DNA of 64,000 nt, from positions 558,001 through 622,000 of the forward strand of contig NC_014632.1 of assembly GCF_000165505.1 (NCBI RefSeq), read 5' to 3'. The notes beneath the pieces are model-generated. The model saw only the letters and a program-made list of their open reading frames with translations, made no database searches and had not been told where the DNA came from. Source of the DNA: Ilyobacter polytropus DSM 2926 (GTDB lineage: Bacteria > Fusobacteriota > Fusobacteriia > Fusobacteriales > Fusobacteriaceae). Positions 27,998 to 37,948 of this stretch are shown here, piece after piece (positions within the stretch are counted from its first letter, which is position 1; the number at the start of each line of letters is the position of its first letter). Position numbers and translations under genes: made by a program.

Positions 27998-28480
27998 ATA
28001 AATTACTGACTTTATTTGAACCTGTTACTTTTCTCTTGAAAGAAAAGTAACCAAAAGTTCAAGAATTTTCAAATGTCTAGGAAGTAGATATTTCTTTTAT
28101 CGCCTTTGTAAGCTACAGTCCTCGGTTCCCTGCGGAACTTATTCTGTAGGACGGCTTAGTGCAGGTTCTTTCCTGTATAAGCCCTGCGACTTGAAATTCA
28201 AAAAATATAAAATCGTATGATCTATCTATAAGAAATAAGCGCAAAGGTTTACCAAGGTTTATTCACACAAAAGTTTTTTTTAAGTTTTTGGCCATTGATA
28301 AAATAAGCGTTAAGAATGACTGAGAGAAATCTCTAGAAAAAATCGACTGTCTGAGCGTAGCGAGTTTCGAGTTTTTCTTGGATTTTCAAGGTTATTTAGC
28401 TGATTTTTCACAGGCTTGAACTTTTGGTTACTTTTCTTTCAAGAGAAAAGTAACGAATCCCGATAAATTCAATAATTCAA
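27998..28480. repeat. Intergenic modular repeat, copy B (mosaic)
   Basis: It occupies most of the 700-base gap between the divergent nnr and uvrB genes. A perfect 40-base inverted repeat brackets it (28024-28063 and 28415-28454). Each arm contains a palindrome GTTACTTTTC-TCTTGAAA-GAAAAGTAAC. Outside the arms are the degenerate family ends AATTACTGACTTTATTTG and TAAATTCAATAATTC. Positions 28049-28200 match copy A and 28289-28414 match copy C, both in inverse orientation. Flanks 27906-27997 and 28481-28605 should hold the promoters of nnr and uvrB. Confidence 0.85.
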
Positions 28481-28605
28481 ACTAACTAAAATTATAAAAT
28501 AAGCTAAATTTTCAATTAATCACAATAAAAAATGAAACTTATTTGTACCAGGTGAAGAAATCTGTTAGAATTCAGATATATATTGCTGAAGAAGGGGGAT
28601 AAAAG

Positions 28606-30591
28606 ATGTTTAAACTCCATTCAAACTATAAACCAACAGGAGATCAGCCTGAAGCTATAAAAAAAATATCTGAAAATATAAAGGAGAATGTAAAGGACCA
28701 AGTGCTTTTGGGGGTAACAGGATCTGGAAAAACCTTTACCGTGGCAAATATAATAAAAGATACTGGAAGACCTGCAATTATAATGGCTCCTAATAAAACC
28801 CTGGCAGCTCAGCTTTACTCAGAATATAAATCTTTTTTTCCGGAAAATGCTGTGGAATATTTTGTCTCGTACTATGATTATTATCAGCCTGAGGCATATA
28901 TTCCATCTACAGATACCTTTATAGAAAAAGATTCATCAATAAACGATGAGATAGATAAGTTGAGGAATGCCGCCACTGCAGCACTTATAAACAGAAGAGA
29001 CGTAATAATCGTGGCATCTGTATCTGCTATATATGGTTTAGGATCTCCAGAGACCTATAAAAAGATGACCATTCCAATTGATCTTAAGACAGGAATAGAA
29101 AGGAAAAAGTTTCTTGAAAAACTTGTTTCCCTGAGATACGAAAGAAATGACATAGCCTTTGAAAGGGGAAAGTTTAGGATAAAAGGGGATGTAGTAGACA
29201 TATATCCTTCATACATGGAAACAGGCTACAGACTTGAATTCTGGGGGGATGACCTCGAGAGCATATCTGAAATAAACACCCTTACTGGGAAAAAAGTAAG
29301 AAGCGGACTTGAAAGAATCAGTATAATGCCTGCCACACATTATGTTACAGAGGAAAATGAAATAGAAAGAATAATCGAAGATATAAAAGAAGACCTCAAA
29401 ATTCAGATAAAGAAATTTGAGAGTGAAGGAAAACTTCTTGAAGCTCAGAGAATAAAACAAAGGACAGAATATGATCTAGAGATGATTAGAGAAGTGGGAT
29501 ACTGTAAGGGTATAGAAAATTATTCTAGATACCTGGCAGGAAAAGAACCTGGGGAATCCCCGCATACACTCTTAGAGTATTTTCCAAAGGATTTTCTGAT
29601 ATTTATAGATGAGTCTCATATAGCTGTTCCACAGATAAGGGGAATGTACAAGGGAGACCGTTCTAGGAAAGAAACTTTAGTTGCCAACGGGTTCCGACTT
29701 CCATCTGCGTTAGATAATAGGCCCCTTAGATTTGAAGAATTTCGTGAGATAGCAAATCAGACTGTCTTTGTATCTGCAACTCCAGGAGACTATGAGATGG
29801 ATGTAAGCAAAGGACAGGTGGCAGAGCAGCTGGTTAGACCTACAGGTATACTCGAGCCCCTTATAGATGTGAGGCCGACTGCCAATCAGGTAGACGACCT
29901 TTTAGAAGAGGTGAGAATAAGGTCAGAAAAAAAACAAAGGGTTTTGGTTACCACTCTCACCAAAAAAATGGCGGAGGAGCTTACAGAATATTACATAGGA
30001 TTCGGAGTAAAGGCAAAATACATGCATTCAGATATAGACACACTGGAAAGAATAGAAATTATACGAGGACTGAGACGTGGAGAGTTTGATGTCCTTGTGG
30101 GAATAAATCTATTGAGAGAGGGTCTAGACATCCCAGAGGTCTCTCTTGTGGCGGTGCTAGAAGCAGACAAAGAAGGCTTCCTTAGAAGCAGAAGATCCTT
30201 AATACAGACCATGGGAAGGGCAGCAAGAAATATAGAGGGAAAAGTTATACTTTATGGAGATGTCATGACCGGTTCTATGAAAGAAGCTATAGAGGAAACA
30301 AAAAGAAGAAGAAAAGTACAGAAAGAATACAACAAAACATATAATATAGATCCTAAGACAGTTATAAGAGAGATATCTGAAGAAGTTTTAAATTTTGACT
30401 ATGGAGTGGATATAGACAGTTATGAAAAAGAAAAAGTAAAAAGAGTATTTACTTCTAAAAAGGATATAGAAAAAGAGATTGGAAAATTAAAGAAAGAGAT
30501 TAAAATCTTGTCAGAAGAACTGGATTTTGAAAAAGCGATCATAAAAAGAGATGAGATGATCAAATTACAGGAACTTTTACTGGAACTATAA
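28606..30591 (+). CDS. uvrB: UvrABC excision nuclease subunit B
   Basis: UvrB is the DNA-loading helicase-like subunit of nucleotide excision repair. The 661-residue sequence has Walker [11 protein letters not shown] (about 38-47), the beta-hairpin [21 protein letters not shown] (family-specific; shown here only as [10 protein letters not shown]), the DEAD-like FIDESH, helicase motifs [15 protein letters not shown] and QTMGRAARN, and a C-terminal UVR motif [13 protein letters not shown]. Length is normal. GGGGGATAAAAG precedes the ATG. It opens a colinear block that extends to yqeH. Confidence 0.98.
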   Translation: MFKLHSNYKPTGDQPEAIKKISENIKENVKDQVLLGVTGSGKTFTVANIIKDTGRPAIIMAPNKTLAAQLYSEYKSFFPENAVEYFVSYYDYYQPEAYIPSTDTFIEKDSSINDEIDKLRNAATAALINRRDVIIVASVSAIYGLGSPETYKKMTIPIDLKTGIERKKFLEKLVSLRYERNDIAFERGKFRIKGDVVDIYPSYMETGYRLEFWGDDLESISEINTLTGKKVRSGLERISIMPATHYVTEENEIERIIEDIKEDLKIQIKKFESEGKLLEAQRIKQRTEYDLEMIREVGYCKGIENYSRYLAGKEPGESPHTLLEYFPKDFLIFIDESHIAVPQIRGMYKGDRSRKETLVANGFRLPSALDNRPLRFEEFREIANQTVFVSATPGDYEMDVSKGQVAEQLVRPTGILEPLIDVRPTANQVDDLLEEVRIRSEKKQRVLVTTLTKKMAEELTEYYIGFGVKAKYMHSDIDTLERIEIIRGLRRGEFDVLVGINLLREGLDIPEVSLVAVLEADKEGFLRSRRSLIQTMGRAARNIEGKVILYGDVMTGSMKEAIEETKRRRKVQKEYNKTYNIDPKTVIREISEEVLNFDYGVDIDSYEKEKVKRVFTSKKDIEKEIGKLKKEIKILSEELDFEKAIIKRDEMIKLQELLLEL

Positions 30592-30613
30592 AATTCTAGA
30601 GAGAGGTGAGATT

Positions 30614-31033
30614 ATGATATGGGAAAAATCCTGTGGAGGAATAATATTTTTTTCAGAAAATGGTAAAGATAAATTTTTGGTGATAAAACAACTGAGTGGT
30701 TATTACGGATTTCCAAAGGGGCATATAGAAGATAATGAGACGGAGGAAGAGACTGCTCTAAGGGAGGTATATGAAGAGGTAGGTTTGAAAGCAGTGATAA
30801 TAGAGGGATTCAGAGAAACTCTAGACTATCAGATAAATAAGAATATAATGAAGGAAGCTGTTTTTTTTCTTATGAAAAGTGACGAAAAAAATGTTATCCT
30901 AGATAAGAATGAAGTATTGGAATATGCGTGGCTAGATTATAAAGAAGCCTGGCAGAAGATAACCTTTGAAGAGGAAAAAGAAGCTTTTTTACGAGCCTAT
31001 GAATATCTGAAAGAGGTGAAAAATGGAAGATAG
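30614..31033 (+). CDS. Nudix hydrolase, diadenosine-polyphosphate type
   Basis: A 139-residue Nudix protein with the box G-HIEDN-E-TEEETAL-REVYEEVGL. The N-terminal MIWEKSCGGIIFF and the following YYGFPKGH are typical of asymmetrical Ap4A hydrolases. It would cleave diadenosine polyphosphates or related nucleotides. GAGAGGTGAG precedes the ATG. It overlaps the xseA start by 11 bases, indicating translational coupling. Confidence 0.85.
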   Translation: MIWEKSCGGIIFFSENGKDKFLVIKQLSGYYGFPKGHIEDNETEEETALREVYEEVGLKAVIIEGFRETLDYQINKNIMKEAVFFLMKSDEKNVILDKNEVLEYAWLDYKEAWQKITFEEEKEAFLRAYEYLKEVKNGR

Positions 31034-32243
31034 GATATATACAGTTTCCCAGTTTAATAAGATGGTCAAAGATTATCTAGAAGATAACAATAATCTGAAA
31101 AACTTTTTTTTAAAGGGTGAAATTTCAGGGGTTAATTATTATAAAAGCGGCCATCTTTATTTTAGTCTGAAAGATAAAAACTGTCAGGTAAGATGTACTG
31201 CCTTTGGCTATAGATATAAAAAAATACCTGAGGATCTAAAAGAGGGAGACAGTGTAAAAATATTCGGAGATGCCACACTCTATGAGGCCAGAGGTGATTT
31301 TCAGATTATGGTACGTCACCTAGAGAAAGAGAATAAAATGGGTGCTCTCTATGAAGAGTTGGAAAAGGTTAAAAAAGAACTTTCTGAAAAAGGGTATTTT
31401 GACCGGGATAAAAAAAGGCCCATGCCATCACTGCCTCAGACAATAGGAGTTATAACCTCAGGAACAGGTGCCGCAGTGAGAGATATAATAAATACAGCAA
31501 GACTCAGATATCCAAATATAAATATATATGTATATCCTGCAAAAGTACAAGGACTAGGTGCGGCAAAAGAGGTCATAAGAGGAATAGAGGCTTTGAATAA
31601 AATAGAGGAGATCGATTTGATAATAGCCGGAAGAGGTGGAGGAAGTATAGAGGATTTATGGACATTTAATGAAAAAGATGTGGCTCTGGCGTATTTTAAT
31701 TCTAAAAAGCCCATCGTCTCAGCAGTGGGGCATGAAATAGACGTATTACTTACAGATTTTACTGCTGATCTAAGATCTTCTACACCTACCCATGCTTCAG
31801 AAATGGTAGTTCCTGAAAAGAAAAAACTTCAGGAAAGTATTGAAAATCGTGAAAAATACCTGAAAAGTTATCTGAGAAAATATATTCACAAAAAAAAGGA
31901 TGAGATCAGCAATAGAAGGAATTCCTTTGTTATAAAAAATTTCCAGAGATTAGTTCAGGAAAAAAATATGGAAGTTTTAGACAAAGAGCGGGAGTTTATA
32001 AAAAGTTATGAAAGATATATTTTGAAAAAAAGACAGGAGATGGAGATGAAAGTGGAAAAACTAAAGGCTCTAAATCCTGATAATATACTCAAAAGGGGAT
32101 ATAGTATAACCAGCTCTAATGGAAAAGTAATAAAAAATGCCCATGATATAGAACCTGGGGAAATACTGGAAACTATTTTTCATATAGGGAAATCAACTAG
32201 TGTAGTAAAGGAGATAGATGTTGATGAAAAAGGCATTATTTAG
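31023..32243 (+). CDS. xseA: Exodeoxyribonuclease VII large subunit
   Basis: XseA with XseB degrades single-stranded DNA from both ends. The 406-residue protein has an N-terminal OB fold (VSQFNKMVKDYLEDNNNL, then GEISGVNYYKSGHLYFSLKD). The catalytic domain follows, with PQTIGVITSGTGAAVRD, IIAGRGGGSIEDLWTFNEK and AVGHEIDVLLTDFTADLR. A long helical part ends in the GYSI signature (NILKRGYSITSSNG). The usual small-subunit gene xseB does not follow; the next gene is a TPR protein overlapping by 26 bases. Confidence 0.95.
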   Translation: MEDRIYTVSQFNKMVKDYLEDNNNLKNFFLKGEISGVNYYKSGHLYFSLKDKNCQVRCTAFGYRYKKIPEDLKEGDSVKIFGDATLYEARGDFQIMVRHLEKENKMGALYEELEKVKKELSEKGYFDRDKKRPMPSLPQTIGVITSGTGAAVRDIINTARLRYPNINIYVYPAKVQGLGAAKEVIRGIEALNKIEEIDLIIAGRGGGSIEDLWTFNEKDVALAYFNSKKPIVSAVGHEIDVLLTDFTADLRSSTPTHASEMVVPEKKKLQESIENREKYLKSYLRKYIHKKKDEISNRRNSFVIKNFQRLVQEKNMEVLDKEREFIKSYERYILKKRQEMEMKVEKLKALNPDNILKRGYSITSSNGKVIKNAHDIEPGEILETIFHIGKSTSVVKEIDVDEKGII

Positions 32244-33072
32244 TCTTATTTTTATTTTTACAGGGATATTTTCCTATTCAATGGAAAAATCAGAGCTTAT
32301 AAATGAAGGTATTTATCAAATTCAGATGGGAAATTACTGGAGAGGAAAAGAGTATCTCGAAGATTATCTGACCTTAGAAGAGGATATAGAGGCTTATCTT
32401 TATCTTATAGAAGCAGATAAAAAACTAGGAAATTTAAACCGGGCAGACAGCGTAGCTTCAACAGCTTCGAAAAAATATCCAGAAGATACAAGACCTTTAT
32501 ATGAGAGAGTCTTGATAAGAAAACTCATGGCAGATAATGAGAAAACAGGGTGGAAAAAAAATAAATATAATAAAGAATATTATGAGATGTTTGAAAAGTA
32601 CCTGGCCAAAACAAAATATACAGACAGCGACAAAATATTCCAGCTTGGGAGTATATACTTTAAAAATAATTTATATGAAAAGGCCAATAATATTTTTGTA
32701 AAAGAAAAGAACCACGATGAGAGAAATATCTTTGGTGCAGCGACAACATATAGATTTTTGGGAGAGTATAGAAAAGCGGCTCTTTTATACGGTAAGATAC
32801 TTCAGGTAAATCCGGATTTTTATGAGGCCTACCTTGGAAGAGGGGTATCCTATCAGCTGCTAGGTGATTATGGAAGAGCTGCAAAGGATTTTGAAATATG
32901 TCTCGAATATAAAAAAAATATAAACATTTATGTAGGGCTGGCAAACATGTATATTAATATGGAGAGATATAACAGTGCAAAAGAAATCTTGGAAAAAGCA
33001 CAAAAGGATTATCCAGGTTCTCAGAATATAAAACGCCTTCTTATAGAGGTGTATTCTAAAATCGAGAGATAG
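32218..33072 (+). CDS. Exported TPR protein
   Basis: A 284-residue protein with a signal peptide (MLMKKALFSLIFIFTGIFSY) and helical repeats through its length. Recognisable TPR units include YRKAALLYGKILQVNPDFYE and YQLLGDYGRAAKDFEICLE, then one near the C-terminus. The start may be ATG 32218 or 32224; AAAGGAG lies four or ten bases before them. It is embedded in a DNA-repair operon but has no repair domain, and is probably a periplasmic scaffold cotranscribed by position. Confidence 0.8.
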   Translation: MLMKKALFSLIFIFTGIFSYSMEKSELINEGIYQIQMGNYWRGKEYLEDYLTLEEDIEAYLYLIEADKKLGNLNRADSVASTASKKYPEDTRPLYERVLIRKLMADNEKTGWKKNKYNKEYYEMFEKYLAKTKYTDSDKIFQLGSIYFKNNLYEKANNIFVKEKNHDERNIFGAATTYRFLGEYRKAALLYGKILQVNPDFYEAYLGRGVSYQLLGDYGRAAKDFEICLEYKKNINIYVGLANMYINMERYNSAKEILEKAQKDYPGSQNIKRLLIEVYSKIER

Positions 33073-33080
33073 GTGATTGG

Positions 33081-34154
33081 ATGGAATGGTATAGACTCAG
33101 GGTGGCAGGAGTAAAGGATTCTCTTATAAGAAAATTCATGAAAAATTTTGATAACTATGAAGATATACTGAAATTGGACGGATCACAATTAGAGAGATAC
33201 TACAATCTTAATTCAGAAGAGGTAAAACTCATCATGGGCTCTTGTAATCTGGATTCTGAGCTAGAAAAAGAAATGGATATACTGGAAAAAAACAAAATAA
33301 AAATTATGAGCCTACATGACAGCAGATATCCTATTTTTCTGAAAAATATAGCATCACCTCCTGTGTTTCTTTATGTAAAGGGAAAGGGAGAGTTTTGTGA
33401 TAAGAATATAGGGGTTGTAGGGACTAGAAAAATGACTGCCTATGGACAGACGGCCTGTGAACGTATAACAATGGATCTAGTAGATGCAGGTGTAACTACA
33501 GTAAGCGGACTGGCTTTAGGGATAGACGGTGTCTGTCACAGGAAGACCTTGGAAAAAAACGGGAACAGTATAGCTGTAGTAGGCAACGGCCTGGATATAG
33601 TATACCCCCAGGAAAACAGCAAAATATGGGAAAGAATGGAAAGAGAGGGTACGATAATAAGTGAATTTCCTTTGGGGACAAGGCCCAATCACTATAATTT
33701 TCCCATGAGAAACAGAATAATAGCAGGTCTGAGCAAGGGAGTGGTGGTAGTAGAGAGTATGGCTAAAGGTGGCAGCCTTATCACAGCTGGACTTGCTTTG
33801 GAAGAGGGAAGGGACGTATTTGCAGTTCCTGGGGATGTTTTTTCACCTTCTTCAGAAGGATGCAACGATCTTATAAAAAAAAGTGAAGCAAAATTAATAG
33901 TATCGGGCATGGACATCTTAAAAGAATACGGATGGGACAGGGGAAAAGAAAGTATTTCCCAAAATGCCGGTGTAAATCTTAAAGGAAAAGAAAAAATTGT
34001 TTTTAATATTTTAAAAAAGGAAATGAACCTTGATGAACTTATAATGTCTACAGGCATAAGGGCTGGAGAACTGTTAGCAGTTCTTATGGAGCTTGAATTA
34101 AAGGGCCTTATATGCGGAGCTCCAGGGGGGAAATACAGACGAAAAGTCGTCTAA
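33081..34154 (+). CDS. dprA: DNA processing protein DprA
   Basis: DprA binds incoming single-stranded DNA in natural transformation and loads RecA. The 357-residue protein has an N-terminal helical SAM-like part, then the Rossmann-like core: GVVGTRKMTAYGQTACE, VSGLALGIDGVCHRKTLE, AVVGNGLDIVYPQEN, FPMRNRIIAGLS and ESMAKGGSLITAGLALEEGR. A C-terminal winged-helix part (DELIMSTGIRAGELLAVLMELELKG) is present. It starts eight bases after the TPR gene. The pilin genes at 41-44 kb make natural transformation plausible. Confidence 0.96.
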   Translation: MEWYRLRVAGVKDSLIRKFMKNFDNYEDILKLDGSQLERYYNLNSEEVKLIMGSCNLDSELEKEMDILEKNKIKIMSLHDSRYPIFLKNIASPPVFLYVKGKGEFCDKNIGVVGTRKMTAYGQTACERITMDLVDAGVTTVSGLALGIDGVCHRKTLEKNGNSIAVVGNGLDIVYPQENSKIWERMEREGTIISEFPLGTRPNHYNFPMRNRIIAGLSKGVVVVESMAKGGSLITAGLALEEGRDVFAVPGDVFSPSSEGCNDLIKKSEAKLIVSGMDILKEYGWDRGKESISQNAGVNLKGKEKIVFNILKKEMNLDELIMSTGIRAGELLAVLMELELKGLICGAPGGKYRRKVV

Positions 34155-34228
34155 CCTTGATTTTTTAAGACTTTTCGAATATAATTAAAATCAACATACC
34201 ACAAAATATTCAGATAGGAGTGGAGACA

Positions 34229-36505
34229 TTGGCGAAAAAAAATCTAGTTATTGTTGAGTCGCCTGCCAAGGCAAAGACCATAGAAAAAATACTGGGAAAG
34301 AATTATGAGGTAACCGCCTCGTTCGGACATATAAGAGATCTGCCTAAAAGTAAAATAGGCGTTGATATAGAAAATAATTTTGAGCCTTCTTATTCTACAA
34401 TAAAGGGTAAAGGCGAGATCACAAAAGCTCTGAGAGCCCTTGCAAAGAAATCAAACAAAATCTATCTAGCATCCGATCCGGATAGAGAGGGAGAAGCCAT
34501 AGCCTGGCATATCGCACATATTTTAAAGTTGGATGAGGGTGAATCAAACAGAATAGAGTTTAATGAGATAACTAAAACAGCCATAAAAGATGCAGTTAAA
34601 AACCCTAGGAAAATAGATATAGACAGGGTAAATGCACAGCAGGCCAGAAGAATATTAGACAGACTTGTGGGATATAAGATAAGTCCCCTTCTTTGGAAGA
34701 TAATATCATCAAATACAAGTGCAGGAAGGGTTCAGTCAGTTGCACTGAAGCTTATTTGTGACCTTGAAGACAGCATAAAAAAGTTTGTACCAGAAGTATA
34801 CTGGGAAGTATCCGGTGACTTTACCGGGGGAATAAACCTTAATCTCAATAAAATAGATAATAAAAAAGTCGATAAAATAAAAGACGAAGAGATAATAAAA
34901 CAACTTAAAAAAGAGATTCCAGGTAAATCCTTTGAGGTGACAAGTGCCAAAATATCAGACAGAAGTAAGAAACCACCTCTTCCGCTTAAAACCAGTACAC
35001 TTCAGCAGTTAGCCTCATCTTACTTGGGATTTTCAGCATCGAAGACAATGAGGGTAGCTCAGACTTTATACGAAGGACTGAATATAGACGGAAACCAAAA
35101 GGGTCTTATAACATATATGAGAACAGACTCCACAAGAATTTCAGATGAAGCCAAAGAGAGTGCCAAGGTCTTTATCGAAGAAAAGTACGGGAAAGAGTAT
35201 GTGGGGAATTACACAGAGAAAAAAGGAAAAGGTAAGATACAGGATGCCCACGAGGCAGTAAGACCTACAGATGTACTTCTAGAACCTTTGAAGATAGAAA
35301 AACATCTGAATACAGACCAATTTAAACTTTACAGACTTATATGGGAAAGATTTATAATTTCTCAGCTGGCTCCGGTGAAGTTTAAGCAGTTTGAGCTTCT
35401 GACTAATTATGATAAGTACCAGTTTAGAGGTGTGGCAAATAAGATAATTTTTGACGGTTATTATAAGGTATTTAAAGGTGAAGATGCCATAGAGTCGGTA
35501 AAATTCCCGTCTATAAAGCAAGGAGACGCCCTTGTTCTTGAAAAATTAGGAGTAAAAGAGGGAATCACAAAGGCTCCTGCAAGATTGACAGAATCCTCTC
35601 TGGTAAAAAAACTTGAATCTGAGGGAATCGGAAGACCTTCTACTTATGCATCTATAATAGAAACTCTTAAAAAAAGGGAATATGTGGTGAGTGAAGGAAA
35701 AAGCTTTGTACCTACATCATTAGGCTACGAGGTAAAGGAAAATCTTCAGGAAAATTTCCCTCATATACTTAATGTAAAATTTACAGCTGGGATGGAAGAA
35801 AAACTCGACCGTATAGAAGAAGGAGAGCTTGACTGGAAAGAGACTTTAAAGGAGTTTTATGATGACCTTTCAAAATATCTCACAGTTTTTGAAAAAAAAG
35901 TGGAAGAGATGGAAAATAGGATCATTGTTTCAGATGTTCTTTGTCCATGCGGTAAGGGTAAAATGCTCATGAAAAGCGGGAGATTCGGAAGATACCTTAA
36001 ATGTGAAGATGAAGAGTGTAAAGAAAAGTTTTCCCTAAAGGGAATAGATATACCTAAGGAGCAAATAGAAAAAGGCGAGATAATAGTAAATGAGATAGTT
36101 CAGGAAAGAGAAAAGCTAAAAAGGGGAAAACCTACTGATGTCTATACAGACAAGGGAGCCAATTTATTCCTAAAGGCAGGAAGATTCGGAAGTTATCTAG
36201 AAAGTGAAAACTTTGCAGAGGATGAGATCAGGACACCGTTACCTTCTGAAGTGAGAAAGATGCTGGCAGAAAACAGAGTAATAGAAAAAGACGGAGTGGT
36301 ACAGCTGAACTCTATATTGAAAAAGATAGAAGAGGAAGAGGCTGAGCTTATAAGAAAAGCCGGACCTTGTGAAAAATGTGGAAGTCCTTTTGAGGTAAAA
36401 AGGGGAAGATGGGGGAAATTCCTGGCTTGTACGGGATATCCTGAATGTAAAAATATAAGAAAGCTTCCCAATGATAAAAAGAAAGAAGCAAATAAAAAGA
36501 AATAA
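34229..36505 (+). CDS. topA: DNA topoisomerase I
   Basis: This type IA topoisomerase relaxes negative supercoils. I place the start at TTG 34229 (MAKKNLVIVESPAKAKTIE) because AGGAG lies eight bases before it; an in-frame GTG at 34220 is the alternative. The Toprim domain opens the protein and includes SDPDREGEAIAWH. The active-site Tyr is in TYMRTDSTRIS (about residue 296). Two C-terminal four-cysteine zinc modules follow: CPCGKGKM...CEDEEC and CEKCGSPF...CTGYPEC. About 758 residues. A terminator follows. Confidence 0.97.
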   Translation: MAKKNLVIVESPAKAKTIEKILGKNYEVTASFGHIRDLPKSKIGVDIENNFEPSYSTIKGKGEITKALRALAKKSNKIYLASDPDREGEAIAWHIAHILKLDEGESNRIEFNEITKTAIKDAVKNPRKIDIDRVNAQQARRILDRLVGYKISPLLWKIISSNTSAGRVQSVALKLICDLEDSIKKFVPEVYWEVSGDFTGGINLNLNKIDNKKVDKIKDEEIIKQLKKEIPGKSFEVTSAKISDRSKKPPLPLKTSTLQQLASSYLGFSASKTMRVAQTLYEGLNIDGNQKGLITYMRTDSTRISDEAKESAKVFIEEKYGKEYVGNYTEKKGKGKIQDAHEAVRPTDVLLEPLKIEKHLNTDQFKLYRLIWERFIISQLAPVKFKQFELLTNYDKYQFRGVANKIIFDGYYKVFKGEDAIESVKFPSIKQGDALVLEKLGVKEGITKAPARLTESSLVKKLESEGIGRPSTYASIIETLKKREYVVSEGKSFVPTSLGYEVKENLQENFPHILNVKFTAGMEEKLDRIEEGELDWKETLKEFYDDLSKYLTVFEKKVEEMENRIIVSDVLCPCGKGKMLMKSGRFGRYLKCEDEECKEKFSLKGIDIPKEQIEKGEIIVNEIVQEREKLKRGKPTDVYTDKGANLFLKAGRFGSYLESENFAEDEIRTPLPSEVRKMLAENRVIEKDGVVQLNSILKKIEEEEAELIRKAGPCEKCGSPFEVKRGRWGKFLACTGYPECKNIRKLPNDKKKEANKKK

Positions 36506-36530
36506 ACCCGCCTAGGCGGGTTTTATTTAT
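36504..36530 (+). terminator. Rho-independent terminator after topA
   Basis: AAACCCGCCTAGGCGGGTTT is a perfect 20-base palindrome followed by TATTTAT, overlapping the topA stop codon. Confidence 0.85.
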
Positions 36531-36544
36531 GGGGATAAAAAAAC

Positions 36545-36573
36545 TTCCTATAATTTTTAAAATATTGTATAAT
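36545..36573 (+). promoter_or_regulatory. Promoter of trmFO
   Basis: TTCCTA and TATAAT are 17 bases apart, 46 bases before the trmFO ATG. The -10 is consensus, the -35 weak. Confidence 0.5.
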
Positions 36574-36619
36574 AAGGATAAATTGTATAGTGTAAAAAGT
36601 ATAGAGGAGTAGAATATTT

Positions 36620-37930
36620 ATGATAAAAGAGGTAGTGATAATAGGGGCGGGTCTTGCAGGTAGTGAGGCAGCCTATCAATTGGCTAAAAGAGGAATAAAG
36701 GTAAAACTTTATGAGATGAGGCCTTTAAAAAATACAGAGGCACATAAAAGTGAAAAATTTGGAGAACTTGTATGCAGTAACTCCCTAGGGTCTAATGCAA
36801 CTTCTAATGCATCGGGACTAATGAAGGAGGAACTTAGACAGTTAGGGTCACTTTTGGTGGAAGTTGCAGATAAAAACAGAGTACCTGCAGGTCAGGCACT
36901 AGCTGTAGACAGAGAAGGGTTTTCTAAAGAGATAACTGAAACTCTGGAAAACATGGAAAATATAGAGATAATAAGAGAGGAACTGACAGAAATACCAGAG
37001 GAAGGAATAGTTCTTATAGCAAGTGGGCCTCTCTCATCAGACAGTATATCAGAAGAGATCAAAAAAATAACCAAGGACGAGCATCTTTATTTTTATGATG
37101 CTGCTGCTCCTATAATAGCCTTTGATTCTATAGATAAAGAGAAGGTATATTTTCAGTCAAGATATGATAAAGGTGACGGAGAATATATAAACTGTCCTAT
37201 GAATATAGAGGAATATACAAATTTTTACAATGCACTGATAACTGCAGAAAGAGCTCCTTTAAAGACCTTTGAAGAGGAAAAACTTTTTGAGGCCTGTATG
37301 CCAGTTGAAAAAATGGCTGAAAGAGGAGAAAAAACTCTTTTGTTTGGGCCTTTAAAGCCAAAGGGTCTTACAAATCCAAGACATCCAGATATAAAGGATT
37401 ATGCTGTAATCCAACTGAGACAAGATGACAAAGAGGGAAGACTTTACAACATGGTGGGATTTCAGACAAACCTCAAATGGGGAGAGCAGAAAAGAGTCTT
37501 TTCTATGATACCAGGTCTTGAAAATGCTGATTTTGTCAGATACGGTGTTATGCACAGAAACACTTTTATAAATTCAACGAAACTTCTCAAAGATACCCTT
37601 AATTTAAAATCCAATGAGAATATCTATTTCGCAGGACAAATAACAGGAAGTGAAGGGTATGTGGCTGCTATGGCTACTGGAATGATGGCTGCTATTAATA
37701 TAGCCAATAGACTAGAGGGAAAAAAAGAATTTGTATTAGATGACAGAAGTGCTATAGGGGCGATAATAAAATATATAACAGAAGAAAAAAAGAATTTTCA
37801 GCCGATTGGTCCTAATATAGGTATAATAAGACCTTTAGAAGGAAAAAAGATAAGAGATAAAAGAGAGCGTTATACAAAGGTGGCAGAAAGAGCCCTGGAT
37901 TATCTAAAGGAAAAACTGGGGGAAGAATAG
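36620..37930 (+). CDS. trmFO: Folate/FAD-dependent tRNA U54 methyltransferase TrmFO
   Basis: TrmFO makes ribothymidine at position 54 of tRNA using methylene-tetrahydrofolate and reduced FAD. The 436-residue protein has the FAD loop VIIGAGLAGSEAAYQLAKRG and the family signatures LYEMRPLKNTEAHKS and ELVCSNSLGSNATSNASGL, plus CMPVEKMAERG, which holds the conserved Cys. The C-terminal GQITGSEGYVAAMATGMMAA is also characteristic. It sits between topA and xerC, as in Firmicutes. Confidence 0.97.
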   Translation: MIKEVVIIGAGLAGSEAAYQLAKRGIKVKLYEMRPLKNTEAHKSEKFGELVCSNSLGSNATSNASGLMKEELRQLGSLLVEVADKNRVPAGQALAVDREGFSKEITETLENMENIEIIREELTEIPEEGIVLIASGPLSSDSISEEIKKITKDEHLYFYDAAAPIIAFDSIDKEKVYFQSRYDKGDGEYINCPMNIEEYTNFYNALITAERAPLKTFEEEKLFEACMPVEKMAERGEKTLLFGPLKPKGLTNPRHPDIKDYAVIQLRQDDKEGRLYNMVGFQTNLKWGEQKRVFSMIPGLENADFVRYGVMHRNTFINSTKLLKDTLNLKSNENIYFAGQITGSEGYVAAMATGMMAAINIANRLEGKKEFVLDDRSAIGAIIKYITEEKKNFQPIGPNIGIIRPLEGKKIRDKRERYTKVAERALDYLKEKLGEE

Positions 37931-37948
37931 TTCTTTTGGGGGATAGTC

